From positions 10,884,953-10,948,952 of the forward strand of contig JALIGW010000025.1 of the NCBI GenBank assembly GCA_023053685.1: a stretch of 64,000 bases of DNA. The letters are read 5' to 3'. The position numbers were made by a program, and so were the translations under genes. This DNA comes from Diadophis punctatus similis (Eukaryota; Chordata; Lepidosauria; Squamata; Dipsadidae). The notes beneath the pieces were generated by a model. It was not told the DNA's origin and made no database searches. It was given only the letters and a program-made list of their open reading frames with translations. Each line of letters opens with the position of its first letter. Position 1 is the stretch's first letter. Shown here piece after piece: positions 35,002-47,025 of this stretch.

Positions 35002-35434
35002 CAGTGATGGCGAACCTTTTCTCCCTTGGGTGCCGAAAGCACGTGCACATGTGCTATCACACACGTGCGAGTGCCCACACCCATAATTCAATGCCTGCGG
35101 AGGGCGAAAACAGCCTCCCCCGCCCCCGCAGAGGCCCTCTGGAGGCCGGAAACGGCCCATTTCCCGACTTCCGGTGGGCCCAGTAGGCCCGTTTTTCACC
35201 CTCCCCAGGCTCCAGAGGCTTCCTTGGAGCCTGGGAAGGGCGAAAACGCCCCCTGCTTCCCCGGAGGCCCTCCGGAAACCTAAAATGCCCTCCCAGAGCC
35301 TCCGCGTGAGCCGAAAATCAGCTGGCTGGTGCGCACATGTGTGCTAGAGCTGAGCTAGGGCAACGGCTCGCGTGCCGGCAGATATGGCTCCGCGTGCCAC
35401 CTGTGGCACGCGTGCCATAGGTTCGCCATCACTG
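35002..35434. mobile_element. hAT element, TGGCGAACC family, short form
   Basis: Ends CAGTGATGGCGAACC and GGTTCGCCATCACTG with an exact duplication GTATATGA at 34994-35001 and 35435-35442. It lacks the VNTR of the copy at 19241. Confidence 0.93.
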
Positions 35435-35451
35435 GTATATGATATACTACA

Positions 35452-35788
35452 CAGGGGCGGGTTGCTTACTTACCGGTACCGGTGTGCTGCGCGCACATCT
35501 CCACTCACTACAGCGCATGCCCCCTCGCACAATTTTGCTTCTGCGCATGCATGGAAGCAAAATCTCGCTGAAATCTCGCGCACGCACATGTCCCCTCGCA
35601 AGATTTTGATGAGATTTTGCTTCTGCACATGCGCAGAAGCAAAATCGGCCAAAAATTCACCGAAAAAGATGGCGACACGTGCTACGGACCGGCAGAGAGG
35701 GCTCCGGAGCGGTCGCGCACAAATTGCGCAATCGGTCACTCCCTACTGGAGCTCCGCACCAGACAGCTCCATCAGGAACCCACCTCTG
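35452..35788. mobile_element. hAT MITE, GGTGGGTTCC family
   Basis: Ends CAGGGGCGGGTTGC and GGAACCCACCTCTG, with an exact duplication ATACTACA at 35444-35451 and 35789-35796. Confidence 0.93.
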
Positions 35789-35799
35789 ATACTACATCA

Positions 35800-36330
35800 A
35801 TTGAAAAGTCCAGAGCAAGAATTGCAAATGCTGTTAACGATCTAACAATATTTTATCATTTCACATCTTTTGTTTCTTTGTCTTTACCTGCATTCTTCCC
35901 AGTTCTGGAAAGCTTTTTCCTTGATTTCTGACATTTATCTCATTTCCTGGACTTACTCTCCTTCTATACCTTGCTGCATCCCCAAAATGCTCAGAGAGAA
36001 TAGTTGCATTCCTGTGATCCCAGGCTTCTGCAAGTTTTCACACAAGATGAGCTCGTCCGTTCTGTTTCTGCTGCTGCAGAAAATTTTCTTTCTCAGTAAG
36101 AAAAGATTGTGGAGAAATCTTTGCAGTGTTCCTTCTGGAGGTGAGAGGCAGGAGATTTCCCATTGGTGGAAATCTCGGTGTAATCCAGATGGTTCTTGCA
36201 GACCAGTTATTTTTTTCTAAGTTCCAAGCAGAGAAGAGCAGAAATCCAATATACAGGTGGAAAAATTTGAAAGGCATTAGGTATCTATCAAATCCTAGAT
36301 AGATAAGATGTATTCTATGTTTCCTAAATT
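35800..36330. other. No gene recognised
   Basis: No supported feature. Confidence 0.4.
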
Positions 36331-36336
36331 GTCTGT

Positions 36337-36434
36337 GATGGTAGGTAGGTAGGTAGGTGGGTGGGTGGGTAGGTAGGTAGGTAGATAGGTAGGTAGGTAG
36401 GTAGATAGATAGATAGATAGATAGATGGATAGAT

Positions 36435-36499
<65 letters not shown>

Positions 36500-36519
36500 G
36501 ATAGACATGTGTGTGTGTT

Positions 36520-36560
<41 letters not shown>
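36337..36560. repeat. GGTA, GATA and GT compound microsatellite
   Basis: A GGTA/GGTG block changes into GATA units and then into a GT tract. Confidence 0.96.
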
Positions 36561-36564
<4 letters not shown>

Positions 36565-36569
36565 ATATA

Positions 36570-36850
<281 letters not shown>

Positions 36851-36854
36851 GAGC

Positions 36855-37710
36855 GGGCATCAGAATTTCATTTTTTAGTGTGTGCTAGTGTGTTCAGAGA
36901 AAAAAGTGACAATAAAGGCCATCTTAACTCCAGCAGATCTGATTTTAGAAGTTTTGTGGTCACTTCCTTCCTTCCAAACATCATAACTATGAGTATTAAG
37001 ACACAAACTCTACATGATATAGAAAAAGCGTACAGGCTTTAGGGAAAAGGAGAGTCTCTCACACAAGCTGAGCTCAGGCTCCATGAGGACATGGACACGA
37101 TATGGAGTTTTCTTGGGAGTTTTTTTTTTTTTTGCTTTGCTTTGCCATCACCTTCTTTAGATCACTCTTTTTCATCTTTCCAGAGTAGCCCCTAGCCAGT
37201 GATTTTGGGATGGTTTCACATCTGATCTTGCTTCGAAAGGAAAATACAAATTTGACTTAGCTTCAATCTGATCCTGCTTAGAAGATCAGATAAAGGCATT
37301 CAATAGCTAAACAAGCTTCTGCAAACTACAGTGTTTCCTTCAGCAAGCCAGGCATTTCTTTGTATTTCTCAACTGCTTTTTGGGTTGGATGTGTTTATTT
37401 CGGGGTTACAATCCTGGATACCTGGACTCACTATTTAGAAGGAGTCAGTGAAGAAAGTACTGAAAAATTCAGTCAGACTTTAAAGCCATCCTTAAGAAAA
37501 TTCATTTCTTTGTTTATTTCAGCTATTTCCCTCAATTAAAAGGACTGGAGGGAGATTTTAATCAAACTCACAGCAGTACTTTGAGAGATTCTTAGATTTG
37601 CTACAAAAATACTCTTACTCAACTCTTTCCTTCACCATTTTATCAGTCTCTTTAAAGGAGAAATATAGTATAGAAATGAAACTTGCTGAACTCGGGAATG
37701 TGGTATTTCC
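36855..37710. other. No gene recognised
   Basis: No supported feature. Confidence 0.4.
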
Positions 37711-37716
37711 CTAGAG

Positions 37717-37877
37717 CAGCGGTGGGTTGCTCCCTGTTCGGCCCGGTTCGGTGAACCGGTAGCGACGGCGGTGGGAGGCTCCGCCCACCTGCCCGGGACG
37801 CTTCTGCACATGCGCAGAAGCATCACGCGCAAGCACACGCACAAACCAGTAGCAATGGGATTTAGAACCCACTACTG
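37717..37877. mobile_element. hAT MITE, GGTGGGTTGC subtype
   Basis: Ends CAGCGGTGGGTTGC and AGAACCCACTACTG. The flank CCCTAGAG on the left and GCCTAGAG three bases beyond the right end suggest a slightly altered duplication. Confidence 0.78.
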
Positions 37878-38065
37878 CGGGCCTAGAGTCTTAAATAAAA
37901 TGTATCCAGCATATTGGGCTGCATCTGACAGGCTGTTCTGTCAGTTTAGCAGTTCAAGCTAACTAAATTTCACCTTCATGGGCAATGGCTATGCAAAACT
38001 ATATCCAAAAGAACATTTAAACACATCAATGCATTTGGAAAAACCCTTTAGACAATAATCAACAA

Positions 38066-38069
<4 letters not shown>

Positions 38070-38155
<86 letters not shown>
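38070..38155. repeat. TC microsatellite
   Basis: About 40 TC units without interruption. Confidence 0.97.
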
Positions 38156-38159
38156 AATT

Positions 38160-38735
38160 TAATAAAGTTCTTCTATTTTTTGCAAGTAAATAAACTTCTG
38201 AAATCAATGTGGCTGGATGGGCTTAAAGCCAGCCACTTCATCCAAAATGCAAAGTGAACTGAAATTGGAAAACAGACTTTCACATTTGTTCCTTCCTTAT
38301 TTTCAAAACTGGAGTTTATATCAACCTGTCACCTTAAAACTAAACCTGAATACCTTTTAGAAGAGATATTTCTGCTGAATAGTGGATCCATCAGAGGAAA
38401 TTCCTAACCTTTCTGTAACTATTTGTATCCCATGTGCAACTAACCTTGATGATGTTGTGTCCAATTGTATACATAGAAGCAGGCTCCCCTGTCTTCAGTG
38501 TTGCTCCTCCCAGAAAAGTGTTCATATATCTGACTTTTGATGTGTGTGGTCTTTATATTTTTTTCCTTTTCTGTAAAGTGTAATATGAAAGAGCTGACAA
38601 CTGAAGCATGGTCTGTACCAGGTATGAACCTCCTCCTCCTCATTTGAATGTTGAATTGAGTCTTTTTGTGGTGGCCCCTAATTCTGAAATGTTATTCCAC
38701 AACTGAAGCACTTGGTGTTTTCTTTTACTTGGCAA
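38160..38735. other. No gene recognised
   Basis: No supported feature. Confidence 0.4.
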
Positions 38736-38745
38736 AACTCCTGAT

Positions 38746-38921
38746 CAGCGGTTCTCAACCTGTGGTCCACAGACCCCTGGGGGGGCCATGGTGTCATCCC
38801 AGGAGGTCCGCGAAGGCTTGAAGAAATGTTTTGTAAATCTTAGTTACGTTTTGGTGGTCCGCAGCCATGGTCCTTGGCCACAAACAGTATTTCGTGGTGA
38901 ATAAATGGTTGAGAACCATTG
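38746..38921. mobile_element. hAT MITE (GGTTCTCAACC ends)
   Basis: Ends CAGCGGTTCTCAACC and GGTTGAGAACCATTG. Flanks CTCCTGAT and CTCACTAT match at 6 of 8. A related copy is at 45626. Confidence 0.82.
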
Positions 38922-38924
38922 CTC

Positions 38925-39315
38925 ACTATTGTCTTTTTGGGAATTTTCTTCATTTATTAAAGAAAAGTGTTACTGCTTTATGTTTGTGTATGCATTTTCT
39001 CCACCTAGGTAGAAGTTCTTAGCCAACTTTGACTAATCTCAAAAAGCTAAGTAGAAGTAGAATGGGTAGGCATGTGAATGAGAGTCCAACAAGAGGTGTC
39101 GTGTCTGCAATTAGACTGAGAAGTTGAAAAATAAAACCTATCCTCAAGAAGGCCCCTTCCATATTTTTGCTAAGAGAGCTTCATGGACATATACAGGACA
39201 TCACTAGGAATTGAACTCAACTTGTGGAAACCTTTACTTACTATTTGTATTTTAATGGAAGTGTGGCATTCCATCATTTTAATACTGCCTAAGCATCATT
39301 TCTGGTGTAAAATCA
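38925..39315. other. No gene recognised
   Basis: No supported feature. Confidence 0.4.
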
Positions 39316-39324
39316 AGATGTCAC

Positions 39325-39590
39325 CAGAGGTGGGTTCCTGCCGGAGCTGCCCAGTGCACAGCTCTGGTAGGGGGCGGCCGATTGCACAACCGCTCCGGAG
39401 CCCTCTCTGCCGTTCCACCCGGCGCAGCGCCATTTTTGGGGGTGATTTTGGGTCGATTTTGCTTCTGTGCATGCGCAGAAGCAAAATCGCGCCAAAATCT
39501 CATGAGGGGACTCGTGCGTGCACGAGATTTTGGCAAGATTTTGCCTCTGTGCATGCTCCGGCAGTGAGGTAAGTGAGCAACCTGCCCCTG
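39325..39590. mobile_element. hAT MITE, GGTGGGTTCC family
   Basis: Left end CAGAGGTGGGTTCC, right end CAACCTGCCCCTG, exact duplication GATGTCAC at 39317-39324 and 39591-39598. The interior has the GCATGCGCAGAAGC hairpin half typical of this family. Confidence 0.93.
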
Positions 39591-39599
39591 GATGTCACC

Positions 39600-40345
39600 C
39601 GTGAAGATAAGGGTTATTCCAATTCAGATTAATGACAGGTTTATTTTCATTGGCATTGAAGGAGAGCTTTGGTAACGAGTCTGATAACGCCTTTTCCTAC
39701 TAACACATTTGACTAAAACAAATAAACTTCTTCTAATTTTCATTTTTTAGCAATTTTATTTTCATGAAAGCTTATGCCTTTTCATGATATTTGTTCATTG
39801 GAAAAGGTGCTAGGAGGGTCTTTTACTCATAGTGCCTGACAACACTGCTTCAAAGTTTCGTGACAAATATGAAGTAAGAGTTTCTAGTTATGTTCTCCTT
39901 GCCTAGAAAACAAACAACAAACAAACAAACCATAATACAGAGGCCAGAACATCACCTTCTAATCCTTTCCACTAGATAACTCTCTGCTGAAGATCCTCTT
40001 AGAAGGTGAGCTGTGGACTTGCCCTTTTCTCCAAGGTGACAACCCTCTAAGAAACTTCAGGCCTAGCGTCCCTCAGGGGCAAATTCTCTTTTGGATTTTA
40101 GGAAAATTCTTCCAGAATGCTTTTCCCCCTTAGAACAGCACCTTATCTGTAGTCTGCCACTTGTGGATTTACTATGTAGTGTTGGCTTCGTATTGTGGAT
40201 TTGGGCATTTCGTATTTTATATCTTGCTTGCTGATATTCAAACAAAAAGAAAGAGAAGTTGCAAAGAGAGATTCCAAGACAAAACGCTTGAACTGGAGTC
40301 CATTGGTCAGTTTGACTGGTGATTTGACATCTACAACAAGTTGGG
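39600..40345. other. No gene; AAAC-rich tract near 39908
   Basis: Nothing supported other than a short AACA repeat. Confidence 0.4.
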
Positions 40346-40352
40346 ATTAATA

Positions 40353-40569
40353 TACGGTAGCCCTCATTTGCAACCTGCAACTCAGTCATTAAGCAAAGCA
40401 GTTGCTAAGTGAAACTCCCACTGTGCTTATGATCTTCAGCTTCCCTTTGCTTTACAGACTTGCGAAGGTTGTACATGTGAGGGTTGGTAGCAAAGTTACT
40501 TTTTCATCACCATCGTAACTGTGAATGGTCACTGTCTGAGGCAGTCACTAAACAAGGACTTCCTGTTTA
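40353..40569. mobile_element. TA-TIR element, internally deleted copy
   Basis: It starts TACGGTAGCCCTCATTTGC and ends AAACAAGGACTTCCTGTTTA. These are diverged versions of the CAGGTAGTCC and GGACTACCTG ends seen at 51552-52456. At about 217 bp it lacks most of the interior. Confidence 0.65.
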
Positions 40570-40697
40570 TGACTAATTATCAGCAGCAGCCTCTGATTTC
40601 CTGGCTCGTATGGACCATTCATATGCTGATTGGAATTTGATATAACTTGGTATGTGATCGCTTATACTTTATGATACTCTGATAGACCTATTGTATT

Positions 40698-41463
40698 GTG
40701 GAAGAAGATATATCAACTTATAACCATTCATTTAACAACTATTCAAAGTTATGACAGCACTGAAAAAACTGACTTACAACTTATTTGGTCCTTAAACTTA
40801 CGACTGTGGCAGCATCCCTCGATCACATGATCATAATTCGGGCACTTGGCAATCAACATACATTTACAATAGTTGCAGTTTCCTGGGGTCATGTGATCAC
40901 TATTTGTCATCGACCTTCGATGAGATAGGGACTTGTCTATCCTGAGCATGTGAAGACAGATTCTGGGGGACTGAGCGGATGAAACCTACTAGAATAGGAC
41001 AACGGTCATGAAGGCGGTCTCTGCAAGCGATGTGGTACACTAAGAGCACAGCAAGACACGAAAGACGCCCTGGTCAACCACTGCGCCCAGCCCATCTCCA
41101 ACTGTATTGACTCTTGTCCTGCTATTTGGAGCAAGATGGAATCTGGGAAGAGAGAGTGAGGCTGACTATGCGCACCTCTCCCTCACTTTAATCCAATTCA
41201 CGTGCAAGTCTTGACATCCCCCCCAATTGATAGATGTCAAGGTCCTCTTCGAATATGATGGACGAACATCATCATCATTTGTAACCTTCCCCGGGAGGTT
41301 CTAACAAGCAAAGTCAATGGGGGAAGCCAGATTCACTTAACAACCATGTGGTTCACTTAATGACCACAGCAAAAAAAATGAGGCACATCTCACTTAGCAG
41401 CCATGTTGCTTAATGATGGAAGTTCAAATCCCAATAGTGGTCTTAAGTCAAGGACTACGGGTG
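40698..41463. mobile_element. TA-TIR element with an inserted fragment
   Basis: The body (CAGCACTGAAAAAACTGAC, TGATCACATGATCATAATTC, AAGTCAATGGGGGAAGCCAG) follows the order of the copy at 51552. The right end is AAGTCAAGGACTACGGGTG. About 364 bp at 40919-41282 are foreign and flanked by GACCTTC and AACCTTC. They end in an ATC run, as a non-LTR insertion would. Confidence 0.75.
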
Positions 41464-41469
41464 TTAAAT

Positions 41470-42435
41470 ATGTGTGCATGCGTGGGGGGTATGTTGTAGA
41501 CTCTAATTCATGAAAACCTATATTATAATAAATCTACTATTCTTCAAGGTAACTTTGATACAGTAGGTTTTTAAATTGCAGTATAGATTTTATGTTTTTC
41601 TTTTTATGCTGCATTGACTAGAGAGACATGCATGAATAGACGCATGCAATAAACCAAATAAAAGACCTGTTTTTTCCTGCTCTTATTCTTGCCCTGGTGT
41701 GGAAGATGGAAGAGAATGTAGAAGCAGGAGCAATTGGATATAAATTTGATTTCTTTTCTCTGTTGATTTGATGCCAGAGGTATTTATAGTAATTAAGACA
41801 GCAAAGGGGAGACTTTTTTCCCTTAAAAGGTCTGGTTCTTATTGGAGAGTTTATTTAATAGCTTCAACTTCAGGAGATTACGTTTAATTAGCCGAGTTAT
41901 AAGGAACAGGTTTCAAATCAGTCTATTTCTGTACCAATTAAAAGAAAGTAAATTGTCTGCTGAAGTTGTAAATCTCGAAGCCCCAAGGGCAAAGAGGCAG
42001 GGGTTTGTGCACTTCAAAGTGTTCAGTCTAAACCAAATTGACATTTATAATTATCTCTCACAAAAATCTGACATACCTTAGCTATGTATAGCTGCTATTC
42101 ACGGTAACGCTCTTGCCAAAGCTTTCTCCATCTGACTGGGGCACATATGATGCTTTTAATAAATATTAATAAATGGTGTGCACAAGCAAGCAAATAGCAC
42201 AGCTCTGAACTTTGCTTGGGTTGCATTGCTCCAAAATGTATTTTGTCCCTAAAGTATTGATAAACAAGCAAACAAGACTGATTCCAGGTATAAGTATGCT
42301 GCTCATAAACTCCTCTGTGAGGCCCAGGCCTTTGCCCTGGACCTGCCCTGGTGGAATTAGCAGCAGGCAATATTAGTAGCATGCTAATACGTCCTTGCAG
42401 CTGGCCCTGAACTTACCATTTAATTATCTGTCATG
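41470..42435. other. Unique-looking DNA, no gene
   Basis: No exon seen. 41820-42065 has high complexity and AT-rich homeobox-site-like words (TTTAATTAG, ACCAATTAA), a possible conserved non-coding element. Confidence 0.4.
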
Positions 42436-42437
42436 CT

Positions 42438-42599
42438 AAGATAAGGTGACCAGACGTCCCGCTTTTGGCGGGACAGACATGCTTTTCAAGCATGTGTCCC
42501 GCGTCCCGCATTGTTTCCAAAAAGTCACGCTTTTTTGGAAAGAATGCCCAACAACAAACAAATTTTGAAAAGAAACAGCGGGACGTCTGGTCACCTTAC
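42438..42599. mobile_element. Short TIR element (AAGGTGACCAGACGTCCCG)
   Basis: Ends AAGGTGACCAGACGTCCCGC and GCGGGACGTCTGGTCACCTT are perfectly complementary. The interior folds back again (GACATGCTTTTCAAGCATGT). A much larger member with the same ends is at 58327-59276. Confidence 0.85.
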
Positions 42600-42836
42600 T
42601 CTCGGCTCTCCTGCTCCCCCTCCGCCAGCGCTGGGCTGCTGGAGTGACAGGGGGAGAAAGGAGATCAGGAGGTGGCGGCGGATCACAACAACCCCAGCGG
42701 CAGCTCCAGGCAGAGAGAGAGAGAGAGAAGCGAGCGAGCAAGTCACTCCGCCGCGCGCGCTCACGAACACACACACACACACACAAGCGCGCATACAGGG
42801 GCAGCTCCCTGAGAGGCCGACACTTCTGCAGCGACG

Positions 42837-43140
42837 CCAAGCCGCAAACCCCTCCCCTAGCCGCCACCGCTCCCAGCCCAGACACTCCGCCTGCTATGCT
42901 TACTGTTGTTTTCTGCCCAGGAGTCCAGAGCGGAGCCGAAAGGTGGAAGCCGGGGCGCGCTTCCCTTCCCTTCGTGGAGCCAAAGGGCTCCAAAGGGCTC
43001 CATGAAGGGAAAGGAAGCGCGCCCCGGCTTCCGCCTTTCGGCTCCGCTCCGGACTCCTGGGCAGAAAGCAACAGTAAGCGTAGCAGGCGGAGTGTCTGGG
43101 CTGGGAGCGGCGGCGGCTAGGGGAGGGGTTTGCAGCTTGG
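42837..43140. repeat. GC-rich palindrome, about 145-bp arms
   Basis: The arm 42837-42981 is the reverse complement of about 42995-43140 with only a few differences. The spacer is about 13 bp. It contains a CpG-rich GGAGCGGAGCCGAAAGG core. Several overlapping open frames on both strands are by-products of GC content. Confidence 0.92.
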
Positions 43141-43414
43141 CAGTTGATAAGTTAGTAACCCGGTTGTTAAGTGAAACTTGCTTATCATTGATTTTGCTTA
43201 TCAGAAGGTCGCAAAAGGTGATCACATGACCCAGGGACACTGCAATGGTCATAAATATCAACCAATTGCTAAGCATCTGAATTTTGATCACATGATCATG
43301 GGAATGCTGCAAAGGTCATAACTGTGAAAAATGGTCATAAGTCACATTTTTCAGTGCCGTTGTAACTTTGAATGGTCATTAAATGAACTGTTGTAAGTCA
43401 AGGACTACTTGTAC
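43141..43414. mobile_element. TA-TIR element, right half
   Basis: From GATAAGTTAGTAACCCGGTT to AAGTCAAGGACTACTTGTA it follows the right half of the 51552-type element in reverse orientation. The left half is replaced by the palindrome block. Confidence 0.75.
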
Positions 43415-43419
43415 ATTTG

Positions 43420-44395
43420 CTCACACACCTATGCAAAATTAAGTTGAAATCATATGTACAAGGCATGAAAATGCACATATAAAATAATTAGAGATTTTTT
43501 AAAAAAATCTCTCTTTTTCAGCCATTCTTATGGTCTTTCATATATTTTAGAGCTAATTTTAATAATATTCTTCCAATAGCATAGTGATTATGATCACTAT
43601 TTGCCTCCCATATGGAACAGTACTGGTTCAAACCTCAAAATACTTTTTAAATTAGTATTTTTCTTTCCCTGATTCCCTTATTTTCCACTCTTTGGGCTAT
43701 TGGCGAGAGGGTGAGTAAGTTCAGTGGTGCACCATTTCATCATTTCTCAAATCACTTTGAGGTAAAAAGGGAAAAATCCTTTTTACATCAAGTGACTGGA
43801 GAAGTGATGAAATGGTATATCGCTGAAGTTAATGAAAAAACCAAACCAGTGGAAATAAGGAAAGAGAAATAGTAATTAAGAAAGAGTTTGTCACTGAACT
43901 GCAGAGAAATAAGGAACTAATATGTTTATAATCCAGCTTTGGTGCGCAAAGGATCTATGCTGCTTTGGCTGCATTTCAATATCTCGTGGCATAGATAGGT
44001 AAGGGAAGAAAGGAGGTGGAAGACAGGCTGTCAAGTGGAAAATACACTGAGAACCTAAACAAAAAGTAGGTGAAGAAGCTGACTTGAAGGAAGTGATGGA
44101 TAATGGAAAATTGAGACAGAAGGGGATTAATTGAGGAGGTGCCTTTGAAGACATAAGCAGTGCTTAAAGGGAGGATGGCTATATGCTATAATAATAGAGT
44201 GGCCCTTTGTTCAGTGACAATAACAAGGAGAAACACCACCCAAAAAAAGAAGACACAGGTTTTTATGTAGATTGACGTGTATACTTCTGGAATCAAATAA
44301 TTGCAATTTAGAGAAAAATACTCTCTAATTATTGCGAGGAAGAAAGTGATTGGCTGAGCTGCCCACTGGCTTAGACTGATTTTCATTATGCTGAG
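43420..44395. other. No gene recognised
   Basis: No supported feature. Confidence 0.4.
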
Positions 44396-44399
44396 TGTA

Positions 44400-44745
44400 G
44401 ATAAAGGTAAAGGTAAAAGTTCCCCCACCCATGCGTGCTAGTCGTTCCCAACTCTAGGGGGCGATGCTTATCTCCGTTTCTAAGCCGAAGAGCCAGCGCT
44501 GTCCGAAGACGTCTCTGTGGCCATGTGGCCGGCATGACTAAACGCCGAAGGCGCACGGAGCACTGTTATCTTCCCACCAAAGTGGTCCCTATTTTTCTAC
44601 TTGCATTTTTTACGTGCTTTCGAACTGCTAGGTTGGCAGAAGCTGGGACAAGTAACGGGAGCTCACTCCGTTACGTGGCGCTAGGGATTCAAACAGCTGA
44701 ACTGCCGACCTTCTGATCAACAAGCTCAGCGTCTCAGCCACAAGT
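44400..44745 (-). repeat. Sauria SINE
   Basis: On the minus strand the tRNA-like head at 44650-44745 includes a B-box region (GAAGGTCGGCAGTTCAGCTG). It leads to the body with GAAAGCACGTAAAAAATGCA-like and GGCCACATGGCC segments. It finishes in AAAGGTAAAGGTAAA-type tail units at 44401-44420, shared with BovB LINE 3' ends. Confidence 0.88.
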
Positions 44746-44749
44746 TCAA

Positions 44750-45480
44750 AAAAAAAAGTTCAAAAAAGACAAGTTCAAAAGACTTCTGCAGACTTGATTT
44801 TTTTTTTCCTTATCTTTCAACCAGGCTGGAACTGAACTGTACTTCGGATAGAGGATGTTTTCAAACAAAGGACATCCTCGATAAATGTATATGCATGGAT
44901 TTGCTAAAAAATAATACTAGCCCTTTCCAAATAGGGCTTGGAAAACAGAAAGCCTAGAAAAGAAAAGAATGCACCACAAACATTGTCAGGCTTCACTCCA
45001 CAGGCAGAAATGACTCGTTTAGGCAAGCTTACAGAGTATTGAAGAACTTCTTAGGAAAAATATTGATTGTAGAAAGCAGGAAGGCATAACCAAGAATAAG
45101 CTCTGTGTAAAGAAATAGGACTCAGGATTTTTTCCCCAATATCTTTCTCCTTCCTGCTTTACTTAATGAACAATTTGGTCCTCACTCTTGAGAGGCTGGC
45201 AAGTTGATTTTCATCTGCCATCTTGGCAACCATCTGACTAAGTCTCACAGATGCGGAGAAGAGAAAGTAAAAGGATGCCAAGAATGTGGCCATTGTCCCA
45301 GGCTGGACCTACAGATATGTTAGATTACAGTTCTCATCTTGGTCAGCCAGCAGGTCCAAAGGTGAAGGTTAAAATCCAAAGCATATGTATCAGGTTGGAA
45401 AATGCTGGAATAAGAGTTTGATGTATATGGAAGAAAGAGAACTAAAAGCAGTAGATCGTGGAATTTTTACAGCTGCTATG
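44750..45480. other. No gene recognised
   Basis: AAGTTCAAAA near-repeats at 44742-44782; otherwise nothing. Confidence 0.4.
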
Positions 45481-45489
45481 GGTCTAGAG

Positions 45490-45617
45490 CAGTGTTTCCT
45501 AACCTTGGCAACTTAAAGATGTCTGGACTTCAACTCCCAGATTTCCCATTCGCTGGCTGGGGAAATCTGGGAGTTGAAGTCCAGATATCTTCAAGTTGCC
45601 AAGGTTGGGAAACACTG
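45490..45617. mobile_element. 128-bp palindromic hAT MITE
   Basis: Almost the whole element is a perfect inverted repeat: CAGTGTTTCCTAACCTTGGC pairs with GCCAAGGTTGGGAAACACTG, and CTTCAACTCCCAGATTTCCC pairs with its complement. An exact duplication GTCTAGAG lies at 45482-45489 and 45618-45625. Confidence 0.93.
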
Positions 45618-45625
45618 GTCTAGAG

Positions 45626-45809
45626 CAATGGTTCCCAACCTGTGGTTCACAGACCCCTGGAGGGCTGCAATGTCATCACAGAAGCTCCACAAAAGCTTGA
45701 AGAAATGTTATGATTTAAATCTTAAGTCTTGGGGGTCTGTGGCCATACTCCGTAGCTACAAAAGGTATTTAAAGGGGGTCTGTGGTGAAGAAAAGGTTGA
45801 AAATCATTG
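45626..45809. mobile_element. hAT MITE (GGTTCCCAACC ends)
   Basis: Ends CAATGGTTCCCAACC and GGTTGAAAATCATTG. The left flank is GTCTAGAG and the right flank is GTCTCTAGAG. It belongs to the same family as 38746-38921 and lies directly against the first MITE's duplication. Confidence 0.85.
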
Positions 45810-46387
45810 GTCTCTAGAGCCCTGATAGACAACACCAGGCTCCAATGCCCCTAGGGCTCCTCCAGAAGTTGCTGCCTGAGTTGAAATTGTGACATGAAAG
45901 AAGGACATTATTAAAAGTAGGAAAATAGAAATACCATAAATTAAGGACATTATTAAATAGGAAAATAATCACACCATGCATTAATTCATTTTAAACTTGT
46001 TCCTATTTAAGTAAAGTGGAGTCAAACTCTTGTGTCCTGGCTTTGCCCATTACTTAATTTTATCTCTGCTTACATTTTAGAATCCAGTTTGCGACATAAG
46101 ACTTACAGATTCCTTTGTATAGCACAGGTAGTCTTTCACTTACCACGACAATTCAGCCCAAAATTTTCATTGCTAAGCCAGGGAGCTGCTGTTAAGCGAG
46201 TTTTGCTCCGTTTTACAACCTTTTTTTTTTGCCAAGGTTGTTAAGGAAATCACTGCAATTGTTAATCATGCAATCATTAAGCAAATCTGGCTTCTTCCGT
46301 TGTCATTGCTTGTCAGAAGGCTGCTGGAAAAGTTACAAACAGTGATCAGATGACACCGGGACAGTGCCATAAATTCACGGTAGTTGG

Positions 46388-46811
46388 CCAGGTTACCTGC
46401 GGGACCGCATCCTACCACATACCTCCCTAAGACCGGTTAGGTCCCACAGAGAGGGCCTTCTCCGGGTCCCGTCGGCTAAACAATGTCGATTGGCGGGGCC
46501 ACGGGGGAGGGCCTTCTCTGTGGGAGCCCCGTCCCTCTGGAACCAACTTCCACCAGAGATCCGGACCATCCCCACCCTGCTGGCCTTCCGTAAAGCCTTA
46601 AAAACATGGCTCTTCCGGCAGATGGGGTGAATAGGACAACTAGATTCCCCCTGAATGTTGCTCTTACAATGTTTTTTTTAATTATATTTATAATGTATAT
46701 CATGACTATTGTTTTTAAAATTGTACGCTTCTTATTTATGTTGTACGCCGCCCTGAGTCCCACGGGATTGGGCGGCCTATAAGAGCGTTTAATAAATAAA
46801 TAAATAAATAA
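46388..46811 (+). repeat. L2-type LINE 3' end nested in a TIR element
   Basis: It includes the last C-terminal coding block (TGGAACCAACTTCCACCAGA) and the 3' UTR (GCCGCCCTGAGTCCCACGGG), then AATA repeats. It is the same family as 1530-4600. Confidence 0.93.
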
Positions 46812-46903
46812 GTGCCCGAATTCTGATCACATGAATGTGGGGGTGCTGCAACGGTTGTAAGTGTGAAAATTGCTTGTAAGTCATTTTTTTTAGTTCAGTC
46901 GCT

Positions 46904-46945
46904 ATTTATTTGTTTGTTTGTTTGTTTGTTTGTTTGTTTGTTTGT

Positions 46946-47020
<75 letters not shown>

Positions 47021-47022
47021 TT
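46904..47022. repeat. TTTG/TTTA microsatellite
   Basis: (TTTG)n passes into (TTTA)n and abuts the tail side of the SINE that follows. Confidence 0.96.
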
Positions 47023-47025
47023 TGT

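Noticed and set aside
42436..43312. Several 100-210 codon frames on both strands
   Set aside because: They are also by-products of a GC-rich palindrome and flanking TIR sequence.
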